Of a DNA stretch of 64,000 nucleotides, positions 48,144-62,165 are shown piece after piece. Location: positions 71,433,601 to 71,497,600 of the forward strand of contig NC_088102.1 of assembly GCF_036370855.1 (NCBI RefSeq), in the 5' to 3' direction. Position 1 is the stretch's first letter, and each line of letters begins with the position of its first letter. Under the pieces are notes generated by a model, which had not been told where the DNA came from, did no database searches, and saw nothing but the letters and a program-made list of their open reading frames with translations. Source of the DNA: Dromaius novaehollandiae (lineage: Eukaryota > Chordata > Aves > Casuariiformes > Dromaiidae). Both the position numbers and the translations under genes were made by a program.

Positions 48144-51100
48144 TAAATCAACAACTATTCAACCAGCTTGACTTGCAGAACAAGCTTTCGGCACACAAGC
48201 CGAATTAAACAGTTTACGCCTAGGTAGTTGGGGAGAGTCTTCTGCTCAATACCAGCGGAAAAGAATTAAATCCTGCAGCAACAGTATCATAAGTCTGGGG
48301 GAGATAGGGAAGATGAAACATGAAAATATTTCAACTTGAAACTGATTAAATTGAATTGTAGCGAATTGAAATAGAGGACAAGTTTCTCTTTTTGGGCGGC
48401 TACTGTCACATCAGAAACGCACCATCTTTCCTTTCCTCATTACAGATGGTGTAAAGCTGTATTACTGTATTTTGTTGTCAGGGAAAGGCTACCACTTCAG
48501 CTAAACAATATTCAGTAAATACTGTAGTAAGGAATAAAGGTGGGAAGTAAAAACATGAAACGGGTCACCAAAACCAGATCAAGCCCTGTAGCCCCAGCCT
48601 TGGCTGAGCAGCAGAGTGAAATCGGTCCTGGCGAGCGCAGAGCCCTAGGGGCAACAGCACAGCCACGCTTTCGTACCCTCTCTCGAGCAGCGATGCAAAA
48701 TGCGATTATCCACGAGAAAAGCCACCCTTGCTCCTTCCTCACCTCCCCCAAGCCCAGCTGAATGCATGAAAACTGCGACTAAATCAGAGCTCGGGCTTTT
48801 GCTCCATCCCCTCCATTTGCTCCAAGACGTACAAAACAGCTGGCTGCCCTCACTCGGAGGAGACGCGTCTCTTGCTTTTCAACAGGTTAGAAAGGGCGTC
48901 TTGGGACAAGAATGAAGATTTGAGCTACGCGATGCCTTTGGAGCGATATGGCATGCAGCAGTTCCCGATCAACGTTCCCGTTCTGCACCCATCGCCCAGG
49001 CACCCTAGCAGATGGCCTCTCAACAGCCACCAGCTTTGGGCAGCCTCACCGGCAAAAAGCGAGATTCCCGCAGCGGCCGGCATCGCTAAGCCCAAGGTCG
49101 CTCCTTCTCCAGCGGTCCCCTGCCTTTCTCGCGCTTCAGCGTTTCCATCCTGCGCACGGCGAGGTGGAGCGACAAACGGCCGGCACAGCACCCCAAGCAA
49201 TTCGGGGGGCCTGGGCAAAGCCAGTAACGCGGTCACGTTAAAGACGATCGTACGAGCAAACGTGCACGCAGAAGACCATCCCCTTTCCCAAGCAGAGCCA
49301 GCCATCCTGCTGGATTTAAAGCAAAGGTGCCAAACACTGAAAAGCTGGAGGCAACCCCTGGCGCTTGCAGGTGCAGATGCGCACGTGAAGGTACAAGGCC
49401 CGATTTGTCTCCAGATGGACCCTTTTGAACCCAAAATGCTCAAGCTTAAGAGACACTTTGGCATCTGGCCTTAGCCATATCATTCCTCAGCAAACTGGTT
49501 ATTATGGTTTCCGTTTAGCGAAGATAGGTGGGCTACAGAAGGAAGCTAGACCAGGTGAGCACTGCAACGGGCAGGAGCAGCACCCGCTGGACCACCCGAG
49601 ACCAAGGAAGGAGAAATTTAACAGATTTTTAAAGCAGAGTTATTGGTACCAAGTCCCATTTGGGAGAGGCATATTTGGATTCGACAAAGCTTAGCTTAGC
49701 TTGGCCTGTTTATACCACTGATTTTTAACTACGTAGACATCTGTGAGATACTCTTCCCCTCCCTCTCCAAAGTGTTTATACCAGGAGCCCTACACCCATT
49801 TCGCAATTCTTATACGGGAAAAAAAAAATCCCAAAGACCGTCAGCAGCAAGCACTGCTACGTATCACAGATACATTCAATATCAGAGGATTCCCAAGAAC
49901 TTGAAATAGGCTCAGCACAAAGCTGCCTGCGCGACAGCGACGCGAGCAATCCCCAGTAAGCAGCCTGCAAGCAGTCTGAAAAACCAAGTCAAAAAATATT
50001 TCAGCACAGCTTTGACAGTCATGCTTTCAAAGGAACACAAGCTTTGCCAATCAAGTTAATAATAAAAAAAAAAAAAAAAGCAAACCCTCAGCCCTGCTCA
50101 TCTGATTTTCCATATATTCAAAATGCAAACTAAATTCCTTCGCAGCAGAAGGCTGAGTCTGGTAAAATATCAATCACACGTCAGTTTGCTCAGAAAACTC
50201 TGGCACGATTCCTGGTTACGGGGACAAAACGGAATAACAAATTATTCCGCCCTGAATTTATTTCGAAGAACACAGTGCAAAATTTTTTCCTAAGGTAGAT
50301 ATTGCAGCTCTCCTATATATTATAATCGCCCCCCTCGCCCCCCCCAACCAGTCCACAACGGCACTCCAAGCAGTGCAGCTTAAAGAAACCGAGATGCACC
50401 ATGATCTCACGTGCATGCGCAAAGCCGAGCTGCCACCAGGAACCCAAGGGCAGGTGCCTCCTTGCCAGCTCCTCTCCATTTTGCAAAGCTGCCGTTGCCA
50501 TCCTGCGTCTGGATCTGGCCTTTCTCTTTCCGTCTCTTCTCTCCGGCAGCTCTGCCTCCGCAAAGGTTGGATCTCTTAACTCTTTCTAGCATGGGAACTC
50601 TCGGTACGGCACCCTGGAGATGCCAGGACTATACAAAGTCAAGAGTTGCTTTAGGGAAGGAATACAAGCAACACAGAAAACTCCTGGGAGAGCAGGGCAC
50701 TCCTTCAATACCATTTAATTAACCGTTGAAAAAATCTGATCCAAAGGTGACTTCTCAGGAACAATTTCTTTTTTTTCCACCCTCCCTTTAAATATCGCAG
50801 CTCATTTGCAGAGCTTCAGAGCATCCTTCAAAGCTGCCCGACAAGGAAGAGCCCCACCTCGGTGCCTCAACCCTTCGCGTCACCACTCCAAGAACTGACA
50901 CCAGCAGTTCTAATCCCCGAGAGAAAAGGGCAGAAGAGAAACTGGATTTTAAAATTTAACAAATTGGGGTGTTTATAGCCTTGGCTTAAATTTCCCAAGC
51001 AGGAAAAAAAAAGAAAGAAAAAAAGAAAAGAAAAAAGCTGTGTTAAAGTAACAAGTTCATCTTATATTTTAGAGGACCCCCCTATATATAACTTTTCAAG

Positions 51101-54100
51101 AGAAAGTCACATTTATATGACTCTATTCTCACTTTCCTGCCATCACTTGAAACATCATGCTCCACACACTTCCCCAGCCTAAGCATACAGGTGACACATT
51201 CATGCCGAGCAGGTTTGCACCTAGAGAACTTCAATTCCAGCCCAGAAGTTAAGCTAAAGAAAGACGCTGACAAAACTTTTTCATTCCCACTCGAATCCAC
51301 ACAACCAAGCATTTGCCTTCCCAGTATATCATAAACCACACGGTTGTGCTGAAAGCTAAATGGACCTTAAATCTGAAGCTGACCTCGCTGCGTTTGAACT
51401 TAATCCTGGGGGAAAAAAGTTGCAGCTTCAGTTATTCTTGTCCTAAGGCTCCTCAAATTGGAGGAGACTTCTGCAGGTCTAGAAACTTGGATCTAGAAGA
51501 TGGGAACAGTAAAAGCCCAGGAGAGCAAACCTCTAGGCTACCCGTTACCATTGCAGAACCTACAAACTATTAGTTGTCCACATAAGTCTCTTGAAGAAGC
51601 TAGCCAAGCTAAAAGCAGCTCTGTAAAATATTTGTATATGTTTAAATGCATTTTCATGCATATCATCGTGACACAGTTGCAACTAAAGCAGAATGGCACT
51701 GCCAGTTCTACCAAAACTTACGCTAACACCTTTCTATCCTTTTTTAGGGAAGGCAAGAAAGTTCCTCTTAAAACGTTTCACAACTCAACTGTTTTAATAC
51801 ATAAGGTCAGTCCCAAAATTATCATACCTGAATGCTGCTGTGGCACCTTGTGATTTCTCAGAGGAGAGCAAGCGGCTTAAATCCTAAGTTGGCCTTAAGA
51901 CACTCACCTGTATGCCTGAACTCAGATATGCCTTAAAAAAAAAGAAAAAGCACAAATCATGAAGGGCAGCTCTGTTATGGGAACCAGCACACGGAAACGC
52001 ATGCTCTGATGAGCCAGCGGGCACAAAGACGGAAGATGGCTATAGCCCCAGGGGCTCAACACGCAAACGGGGTGCACGGGAAACCCCAAGGTGCAGTCAC
52101 ACTTGCACGGGAAATAAATGAGATTTCAGTTTTGAAACTGAGGTTATTAACGTCTTCATCAAACTACACCGATGCCCCACCAGCCACTAAGCGCTTCAAG
52201 TTGATTGCTTGGCGATTACATTTTTCACTGCTAAGTAATTAGCACTTTGCGGGTTTTAAGTGAGGAGCCTTTGTTGTTTCGCAGAACCGTTACGGGTCCG
52301 GGGCAGAGCTGCGCGTGGACCACTTGCTACGGCAAACATCACAGCTGCCCAGCTGCTCCTGGCCAAGGCAGAGCAATCGTTGCCCCCTGCGCAACCCCCC
52401 CCCTTCTGATAACTTAAGAGGGGCTCCAAGCCCGCATTGCCAAGAGTGCCGAGCGGAGGAGCGGAGCCAGAAGAGCATTTCCACCACCTGGAACAGCCAG
52501 CAGCTGGCACGGTATTGGCATCAGCGACAAAACTCCCATGGAAGACAGTTGGACGTTGTACGTCTCCATGCAAGAACTGTTAAGAGAGATTACAACGCCA
52601 GCCGTGGGTAACTCGGACAGCAGCCGCTCTCGAGGGCTAGGCACCCGATCGCTGCTTCTGCACGAGCCAGTTTAACTCCCATCAGAACCTGGCCCAGCTC
52701 TTTCAGCCTTTGCCCGCATCATTAGAGCGAGATTTAAATACACGCATTTGCTTGCATCCCAGGTTTGATCAGTCATGGCAACAAATATCACCTTTAAATA
52801 GTCTGGACAGCATTTGCAGACCCGTGCTGGGAGTGATTTGTTTTATATCCACTCATTAACCTACATTTATCTACCTACACATGCATGACACTATTTGGCC
52901 ATTTAGAAAGGGAGTGATTAAATGTGCTTAGTTTTCAAAGCAATAGGTATGATAAGATATTTTCAATAAGCTTAGCCATTTAAACTACCTGAGACTGAAG
53001 TAGCTTTCAGGTTGCATTGGCTCTTGCATAGCTGGAAGGAAAGCGAGTTTAAAAAAAAAAAAAAACCCTCCCGCGCAATTAAGGATAACAAATAAATCAC
53101 ACGCTCAGTCCCAGAGCTCTGGACCAAATTATTTGGGGTTTTGGTCGATGAAGGTGACCCGTGGGGGCCCAGTAAGGTTTTGCTCTCTGGTTGCAGCACA
53201 GCTCTGTGACCTTACACGGAAAATGAGCTAACAGCAACTGTCTACAACAAGAAATATTTGGGAATCACCTATCCAACCTGTCTCGTTACTGCCATCTCAT
53301 CTGCCTAGCGCTCAGCAGAAGGAGCAGAGCCCAGTGCCTTGCTCCTCGCTTCTTCCGACTCTCAGTAGCCAACTGGGGATACACGGCTCAAAGAAAACCA
53401 CCGTAAGGTGAACTCGAAACACAGCCTTTCCCCCAACCTACCAATCCAGCGGCAAAACAGAACGTACTAAGCAGGCTCCCCGGCAGCAGGCCTGAGACTA
53501 CTCAATATTTCATGAGCAAGTCACGTAACAGACGCACCTGCATGTAATACTAGGCGAGCGCGCAAGCATGTCAGACAGGCTAAGGGTTCAAATAGGCTCT
53601 TGATAGACCAGTGAAGCATTTAAAAGATAAAGCAAATGCCAATTGACAGGGACAAATACAAGGTATACACGCTGTACGGGCGGGAATCATCAGCGGCACA
53701 AATGCATGATGGGGAAGAGCCAGTCGAGAGCAGCAGGGCTGAAGGACATTTAGATGTCTTCTCCTGCATCTTTCCTTCCTGCTGGGCTAGGAAAGCACCA
53801 GACCATCTGGAGAAGTTGCTGATGTTTTTAAAAAAAAGTTAGAAAAATATCCCTCAAGAACATTTAGGTACGCTCCATCCCCTGCCCCATGGCCAGAAGC
53901 TGTTTAGCTCACATACATGACAGACAATTTTGGGTGCAGACAAACTCCCAAGTACCAAGAGCTACAATTTGCTTTGAGACCAGAACAGTTTCATTAAAGG
54001 ACTTGCACCTTCAATGCAAACGGCATCTACAGTTACTCTGACTTTATTCAAACCCGCAAGCTTTGCATGCAAGCCTGCAGCTACAAGACAGGCCCGTTTA

Positions 54101-55583
54101 GACTTTGGCCCCTTAAGCATTGCCTCATCTCAAGGGCAGCCTGGTAACATCAAGTCTTTGAAGACTTAATTTTTCACATCAGTGCCTGTCACCATGAAGA
54201 AGTTTTGAAGTTTTAACTATAAACCAGTATCAGATCTCTGGCAAAGGAGAGTAATTAAGACTTCCTCTTTGGAGCCACAAAGGCTGTAAGCAGCTCAATC
54301 TAGATTCATGGAAGTGTCTTGGGTGTCTCCAACCGGATTTTGAGGAAGGTCCCTTGAAGCCAGACTGCATCTTTGAAATATCTGAGCGTATCGAGCACCG
54401 GGGGGGAAAAAAAAAAAATCCTACAAGTGCTGTTTTCTTCTGCAAATGACAGTTCTGATATTTCAAAGACACCCTGTGCTTCCTCCAAATTCAGCTTTGA
54501 ACAAAGCATACTTGGGAAGGGGGAAAGAGCACTTTTAAGGAGCTCCAAGCATTACTGAAGCCAAGAAACCAAAAACCATCAATATTACCCCTCGATCATC
54601 AGCTACACGATTTGGGAATACCGACGGAGCTCCTAGAACAAAAATACACCGAGATGCTCGACGGCCAAGACGCTCAGCCCCAAGGACGGCTCCCAAGCAC
54701 CCGCGCTCGGGTGCCTACCTCCCCACGGCCACGTTGGGCCCCAGCAAGCCTAAACGCTGGAGGTTTGAGCCAAAGAGGGTGTGATGCTGGACAACAGCTG
54801 CAGGGAGCTTGGAGCCGAGGCGTTTCTGCCTCGGATTGCACTTACGACACACCAGGATACAATATACCCATGCAGGATATCCCCAGATACCAGGATTTCA
54901 GCTTCTGCTTCAGCTATTTGTCACAGTAAAACATTTTAAACCCAAGCACACTAGCAGCATTCTTGAAACTAAAATGACAGATAATATCCTGCATTAGAGC
55001 CCCAAAGCGGGAACCTTGCTACTCATTTCAATAACCAAGATAAACATTTTATTTAATGGCTGTATTAACAAGCAAAAAACACATTTCTCTCTGCGAAGCG
55101 AGGCAGACTAACAATTTCAGCCTGTATACGATTTAAACTCTCAATTAAAACAGAATTCCTTCCCAACAGGGAAGAAGCCCTGTTTCTAAACAGAAGCCGA
55201 GCGCGATTTCGGTCTCCCAGCTTGCAGACTGCTCCCCTGCTCCCTGCTCTCCTTTGCGGTAGCAAAGCCGACTCACGCTACGACGTCCCGCCAACGTGGG
55301 ACGTGTCGAGAGCCTTACTGGGGGTCTCTGCCGTCGGGGTCGACGGAGCACGCTGACGGGGCTCAGCAAAACGCAGCGGAGAACCTAGGCAGATCTAAGC
55401 TTGGTCTAAATGGACCTACACCGCCGCCGCGAGATGCAGAGTTGGGCTCTTCCCCGACATGCCTGAGGACCTCACGGCTCTCCTTGCACACCTCTGAAAG
55501 GCCAAACGCGCTCGAGCTAGTAAGCGTTCCCTGGAAGTTGGCGTGCCCTGGGTAAGGCCAGGGTTCGATCAGGTTGAGAGGTC

Positions 55584-55615
55584 GGAAGCCGATACCCGAA
55601 TATTGATCGGCTTCC
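55584..55615. repeat. Perfect inverted repeat (10-bp arms, 12-base loop)
   Basis: GGAAGCCGAT at 55584-55593 and its exact complement at 55606-55615, in BAHD1 intron 1. No RNA family was recognised. Confidence 0.9.
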
Positions 55616-57086
55616 CTAATCCACAGGCAACGCGTATCATTGCCCTGGCCCTCCGCAACAGCACATAAACACTCCGCAATGGGCAGCCCTGCGGTGCTTT
55701 GCTACTCTCCTAGGAGACTGCTGACCCAAAACTTTAATTTCCCTTTAATTTTTCCTAAAGATACATGGGAAGGCTCCTTTGGGCAGAACAGGGAGGAAGC
55801 ATCCTGCAGCTTGCTTTGTTCATTCGAGAGGCCAGGCAGGTTTTCCATACGGTTGCACAAGTTTGCCAGCGTGCCAGGAAGGAAAGAGGAGGAGGAGCAC
55901 ACTATGTAAAACCATCATCTAGATGGGAAAATGAAAAGCCCTAAGAGCTGGAAAAAAAAGCCTCTGGGCCAGCACCTGAAGCCACTTTCCTGTCCTTTTC
56001 TCATGCTTTATCTACAGACAACACACAGTCCTCAAAGACGGACCATCTGACTCTTCAGTACTCTGCTCTACATAGGGTTATCACAGCTAACTGGGTTTTA
56101 ATCATGTTTAAGGACCGAAAAGTAAGAATACTGCTGTTTTGCTGCCTTTCCCTCCACTCTGTGGTCCATTTCCTGCAATTGCCTCTGATGGTTTCCCTGG
56201 AAACATATGCAAGCTTAAATTGGATTGACATTCACTTAGTGGACAGATGGAGTTTTCAACAGCCCTACGCCGGAAATTCAAGGCAGAGACTTGGGATAAG
56301 TTATGTTATCAGTACCAAAAAAAATAAAATAAAAACCCAAACGTCACAGGAAGGTATGAATTGCCTAATTTGTCCGTGACAGGCTTCAAGGTAGCATCTC
56401 ATCCAAGGTCGGAGATCACCCGTTACGCTTGCATAAAGGCACCAGGCACTGAGCACTCGGCAACGCTTTTGTTTATGGGGAAGGATTTAATTTTTGTTAA
56501 GCACGGAGAAAACAGAAGCCTTAAGCTCTTTAGTGGTTTCAGGCAGGACAACCGCTGCAAGTTATACGCCTGCCCAGCGTAGGCGAGAGCCTTTTGCAGG
56601 TAGCAAGGCGATTATCGGTATTGCATTTATACTACCAGTACCAAAAACTTTAGCGCTAGGCGCTGAAGCTGTTCCTAATAACTACGGCATAACAAATGCT
56701 GACTGACAGTCTCCAAGCCACATCACACCCCACGTCCTTCCCAACACCGAGAGGCACAGGTTTCATGTCACACCTTCGCAGCCCTAGAGGCCACCGGGCT
56801 GCAATTGCAGAAAAGCCGGTAATTTATCCCGGAGCGGCACCGACGGTTCTCCCTCATTCTGGCTCTTCACGCAGTTCCCGAACCCAGACCGGCTGGAAGC
56901 CGGGCGGTCTCGCAGCCGCCGTAACCCTTCCAGCGGGAGCATCTCGTGCCACCAGCGTCTCAGCACCACCCGGGGACCTCGATGCTGTGATTTTATGTAA
57001 ACCACGATAACACAGATGCTGGAGAGAAACCACCAGCTGAGTAGTTTTATTTCGAGGGAACTGAAGGAGGATGCCTCCTTTTTATT

Positions 57087-57109
57087 CCCCCCCCCCCCCC
57101 CAAAAAAAA
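57087..57109. repeat. C15-A8 homopolymer pair
   Basis: Fifteen C followed directly by eight A in BAHD1 intron 1. Confidence 0.85.
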
Positions 57110-60100
57110 CACACACTGTAAATAAATTTTCAATACTGATACACGTGCAGCCACCGAAACCCAAGGTCTTTGATCCCAATCGAGCCTGCTGAGCTGGGCA
57201 AGCCGCACGCTTTCAGACCCGAGCACGAGAAAGCCCTTCGAAAACCGGCTTTAGGAACAATGGGTGCCAGAAAGCATTCCTGCGACGGCGGCGCTTACAA
57301 AGGCGGGAGGAAACACCAAGAAAAAAGAAAAAAAAAAAATCATAGTTTTCTTGTTTAGTCGCACCTTTGCTCACAAAAAACGGGACACGAGGCACACAGC
57401 AACCGGCAGCCGCGGACTAAAACGTCGCATTTCCCCGAGCTGACACATGCAAAGCAAATGCCAGGCTCTTCTATGCCAAAAATCATTGCGGTTTGGCCAC
57501 GCGGGAGCCCACCTGCCCGCAGTGCAATTTCTCTAAGCGCTCGCACCCACTGCATGCAGAACCGGACCCAAATTATCAGCGCGTGACAGCGTAACAACCC
57601 CCCCGTCCCAACCGCGTTACGCTCCCTTCGACAGGGGAAGGAGCCCGTTGCAATACACGTGCATCCCAAAGCATAAGTAAACCGAATGCCTTCATGAAGG
57701 CGCGTCTTTAAATCAAAGTGTAAAAGAAAAAAAGCGATAAAAGCAGCGTTCCTAGCCACGCTCATCGCAGAAAAACTTCGAAGTACGGCCTCTGGGGCAT
57801 TGCACTGCGTATTGCCCCGTTCCTTCATTCCAGCAAAAAGGCTCTTGCAACCTGCCATAGCCGGAGAGGCCGTTTAACAGCTACCTAGGTACAAACCCTG
57901 CTCACCGCTCTGGAAAATCCAGGCAGAAAAAAAATCCCAAGTTGTCCCACATCATGCAACTCAACGCGTATAAATGATGAGCTGGATACGCGAGCAGTAA
58001 CTGGCCTGCCGGCCAAGTTATCCTCGTGTCAACTATTCCCGTTTAGCCAAATCCGCACAGAGCAGAACGGCTGCCCCTCGCTGGGGGACGGCTGCCGCAA
58101 TCGAACTTGAAATATTCTTTGCAATTTAAACGATTAAAACAAAGACTTAAGGGGAAAAAAAAGTTTCGGTTTGCTTAATTTAGTCAGCTGACTGCACTCT
58201 GCATGTCTAGCCACTTTCTCCATGCACTCCTATATTCTCTATTTTTTTTTATTTTTAGGGGTTTTCACCCACGTTGCAAGAGAAGAGATAACATTCAAGA
58301 CCAGGCTAATTAAATTCTAATACCACAAATACTGACAGGGGACAGAGAACAGGTGCAAAACAAATCCATTCTTAAACAAGATTTAAATTCATTCTGCTTA
58401 ATTACATCCTTGGGTTTGACTTTTTACGGTAGCATCAGCCTCACTTGGTTTTACATTAAGATAAATATTTCCCCCATGCTGTTATTGCAATGGAAGATTA
58501 AACAAAATTAAAAAAAATTCTCTTGCATGAGAACATTGCTGCAACTTTTTGTTTTATTTCACCTTTTTGTAATCCAAGCATTACCACTTCACACTAGAAC
58601 ACGACGTCTGGAAATTAACTGGGTAATGGCCTATTTCAGTGTCCCAAACAGTTATATTTCTTTCAGCGTTCAGAGATAAAAATAGTAGTATTAGGCTTAA
58701 GTGCATTTTCCCCATTTTAAAAACCGCCAGTCACCAGAAGGCGGATCCTGAAGCAAGCACAAAGACTTACAGGGGTAAATCAAAATGGTCTTGTTAGAGT
58801 TGCAGATAATTCATCCGCTCATTAAAAACCTCGCCTTTGGTCCAAACAAGAACGGAGACTGCTGTGCTGGACAGCTATGAACATTTCCAAAGAAACATCC
58901 TCCGCCCCGAAGGCTCACAGTCTTAAACGCGAAACAAGGGGCACAATTCTTTGTGAGCAATGCCTACAACGCCTTTTTTTTAATTATTATTATTATTTTT
59001 AGTGCAGCTCACCTCTAGAAGTTAGGACTGTTCCCTGGCCTTCGCAGTCAGGGGAAAAAAAATCTGAGGATTTTGCAGTAATAAACAATTTACTTGCTGC
59101 TTACTCGTCTTCAAACAAAGTGACATGCCAATGCGATAAAAGGTGAAACACAGGCCTAAAACAGACTGGAAGAAATCCCTCCGGATCTGGAGGTAAAGCC
59201 CCTGAAGACTATCAAAATTCCCTAATAGTCATATACAGAAATACCTTGGCCGACGGCGTGAAAACACACGGCTTGTATTTTAAGCTCTTTTTGATTTTAC
59301 TACTTCTTTGGGGTGCTGATTTTTCTATTTCCCAGTTATCCGAACTGTTCTGTATGTTATTAACAATACGATAGTTGCGACTAAACGAGTTGGGCTGATC
59401 GGGCCCAAAGCAGGCAGGGTTTTGTTTTTTTTTTTGCTGTAGCTACTTCTACGGGGTATATCGCCACGGTTAACCGAGTATTAGATAAGGGAGAGGGAAT
59501 CTGCGCGCAGCTGCTTTTGGAGACAGCATTTGCACATCTGAGCATCCCTTCAACTTCTTGCAGCTCCAGAGACAGTCACGGAGAAACCTTCATTTGCTCG
59601 GGGTCCAAACCTGGTGACAGAGCGCACCTGCAAGCTCGCCTTCGCCTAGGATCACTCACTGTTTTGCAGTCGTTTACTTGGGACAGGGTCACTGTCAAGA
59701 GCTCGGTCTCAGCGCTGGGGGATACCAGACCGGCGTTTGCAGAAGAGCACATTTCCCCCCAAATAATCACCCAGCGCCATCGAAATAAGCCACCCCCCCG
59801 CTGCCCCAGCGCAGGCAGCGGAGCACACCGTCGCTATTAACAAAAATCAGTTTACATGTTCTGCCCAGCACAGAGGGGGAAAAAAACGCCCCAAAGAAAT
59901 AACGAGGCTGTCGGAACGAGGACAGAAAAAAGCTGACGCGGAGCACAGCGTTTCAAGCTAGAAGGACAGAGCGCCTAACCTTAAGCTGCTCGATTTGGTC
60001 TGACGGGAAAACCTCAGCAGCTTCTGGTATAGCAACCCGCCAGCCACAGATGCCACCGCACTCTCAGATCAAGCGCGCGCGTCGGCATTAAACCCTTGCA

Positions 60101-61742
60101 CGTTAAGCATCTCTAAGGTGGCAGGTCTGGTTTTGGAGAAGGAGACGCATCACACCAGACTGAGACAGCACTCGTGGCTCAATGCCGACGAACAGTTGCG
60201 ACCGCTTTTCCCCCCCCCGCAAATACCGTATTTCTCAGGGGCATTACACTGCTCGGTGCGATTGCCGACCGAGAGCAAGCGGAGCGCTCCGAGAGGATCC
60301 CCCTCCCACAAAGTTGAGGGAATCATTTTCACCCAAGCGCTCAGCGTTTTTGGGCTGATTTTACAGCTATAAGAAACGCTACGCTTCGCAGGGAGAGCAA
60401 TTTTGCTCCGCTTGAGAACAGCACTTTGAGAAACTATGCTGCTGCGCTGAACCCGCCAGAAAAAAAACAAACATATATAAACCCACGTTCTTTGCATTTA
60501 AGCCAAAAGCGTCCCGTTCAGATTACCAAATTATTTTCTCCCACGAGCGGATATCCACACACCTCCAGCTGAAGCTCGAGGACGATTCAGGTGTGACAAA
60601 CATGAAAGATGGCTCAGGGTGAATATGTTATTCCCCTTAAAGCGATCCGTAGCATGCCGGCGTTTAAATTGCATTAAGATTTCAAAAGCCTCTGTCCATC
60701 ACACGGTCCGCGCGCTCGTGAAAGGCACGGCGAGGCAAACCGGGATCCTCAAAATAAGAGCTGGGAGCCCAGACGGCACTTCGGCGCCCACGGCATCAAA
60801 GAGCACATGGGTCCCCGGCCAGAAGCGACGGCCCAGCGTAAGCGGTTCCCAGTTGGGGCAAAGCGACGGGCAGATTAAACAACCAGGCTGCCGAACGCCC
60901 AGCAAAGCCCTTCGCTCCGAGGTTTGCGGGCCGCGACAGCGGCGCCTTCGGCCAGGGCGCCGGCACGAGGGGCAGCTGGATGCTTTAAAAACCACTAAAC
61001 CCAAACCGGTGCCTCTTTTCACATAAGCACGCGGGGCAGAGAGGCAAAGGGAATAACCCCCCAAACCGTTAACGCTTCCCCCGTTTCGGTGTCTGCCCTG
61101 GCAGGCGAAACCCCCGCGGCAGCCGTCGGGGAGAGGACGGGCAAAGGCCAGCGGCCACCGCGCTCTGCCCGCGCCGGCGTCTCGTCGAAGCAGCTGGAAA
61201 AGAGGGAGCCAGCGAAGCCGCCTCCATTAGGAGCTCCGGCTACACAAAAGGAGAAGAGGAAACGAGCTCAGCCGCCACCGGAGCTACCGGCAGGGAAGCG
61301 AGATGTCCAGGGGAACAAGGGAAACAGGGGGCGGAAGAAAGAGGATGCAAGAAGAAAAAAAAAACCAAAAAACTGGAGAGCCGCGAAGCTGGCGTAAAAC
61401 TCCCCCACCGGCCCCCAAACAGGCTCCGCGCCACCTGCGCTTACGCAGCTAAACCGCTCGCAATTTCAGCCCGGGCGCCGATGCCCCGGCACGGATTTAC
61501 GTGAAACTCGCCCAGGGAAGCCGCCGGCTCAGGCCGCGGTTTTATTTCCCCGCCGCCGTCGGGCTTCGCTGCGACGAGGCCCCCGCTGCCCCCGTCCCCG
61601 AGCGAAGCCCGGCCCGGGCGCCGGTTTGGCGGCGCGGCGCTTCGTCGGGGCGCTATGAAAAATAAGATATATGGGGAATCGCCCTGGGGCTGCCGTAAGC
61701 GCTTCCCCGAAGGAGCCGACGGGAGGGAGCGACACCTCGCTG

Positions 61743-61757
61743 CCCCCCCCCCCCCCC
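61743..61757. repeat. C15 homopolymer
   Basis: Fifteen consecutive C in the CpG island, on the intron 1 side of the BAHD1 donor. Confidence 0.85.
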
Positions 61758-62165
61758 AGGCCCGGGAGGGGGCTAAAGCCCCGTCTCCCCCCCGGGCGTC
61801 CCCTCAGCGCCCCGGTGGCGGCCGTCGGGGCCCGGCCGGGGAGCCGCTGTCAGGCCGCCGCCGCCGCCTTTGTCCTGCCGCGCCGTCGAGGCCGGACAGC
61901 TGCGGCCCGGCTCGCTGCCCCCGGCGGAGCGGCTCCCCCCGGGCCCGGCCCCGCCGCCGCCCGCACCTGCCCCGGCGCGGCGCGGCCCAGCCCCCCCGCC
62001 GCCCAGGCCGCGGCGCCCCCCCGCCCCCCCGGGGCCGCCGCCGCGGAAAGTTCCCGCCGCCCCCCCCCCGCCCTGCCGCCGCCGCGGCACCTGTTCCCGG
62101 CCCGGCCGCGCCGCGGGGGAAGGCGGCGGCGGCGGAGGCGGCGGCCGCGCCGCGTGGGGACTCAC

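Larger units (their letters stand above)
41371..62165 (-). other. BAHD1: BAHD1 intron 1 (about 20.8 kb, inferred)
   Basis: No coding exon was recognised between the BAHD1 first coding exon and the CpG-island donor. Contents I can support: (GAAA)n at 47733-47768, (TTA)n at 48124-48143, A-runs at about 50064-50079 and 51006-51037, a C15-A8 run at 57087-57109, (TTA)n at about 58981-59000, a perfect 10-bp-arm hairpin at 55584-55615, and a GATA dyad at 43211-43225. CpG-rich patches lie near 47.5, 49.0-49.4, 55.1-55.6, 56.7-57.8 and 60-61 kb. AT-rich blocks at 52.66-52.96 and 58.1-58.7 kb look like regulatory DNA. I saw no avian CR1 3' ends. Confidence 0.6.

Noticed and set aside
55555-55575. tRNA B-box-like GGTTCGATC
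   Set aside because: No A box, acceptor stem or anticodon arm at the proper distance.
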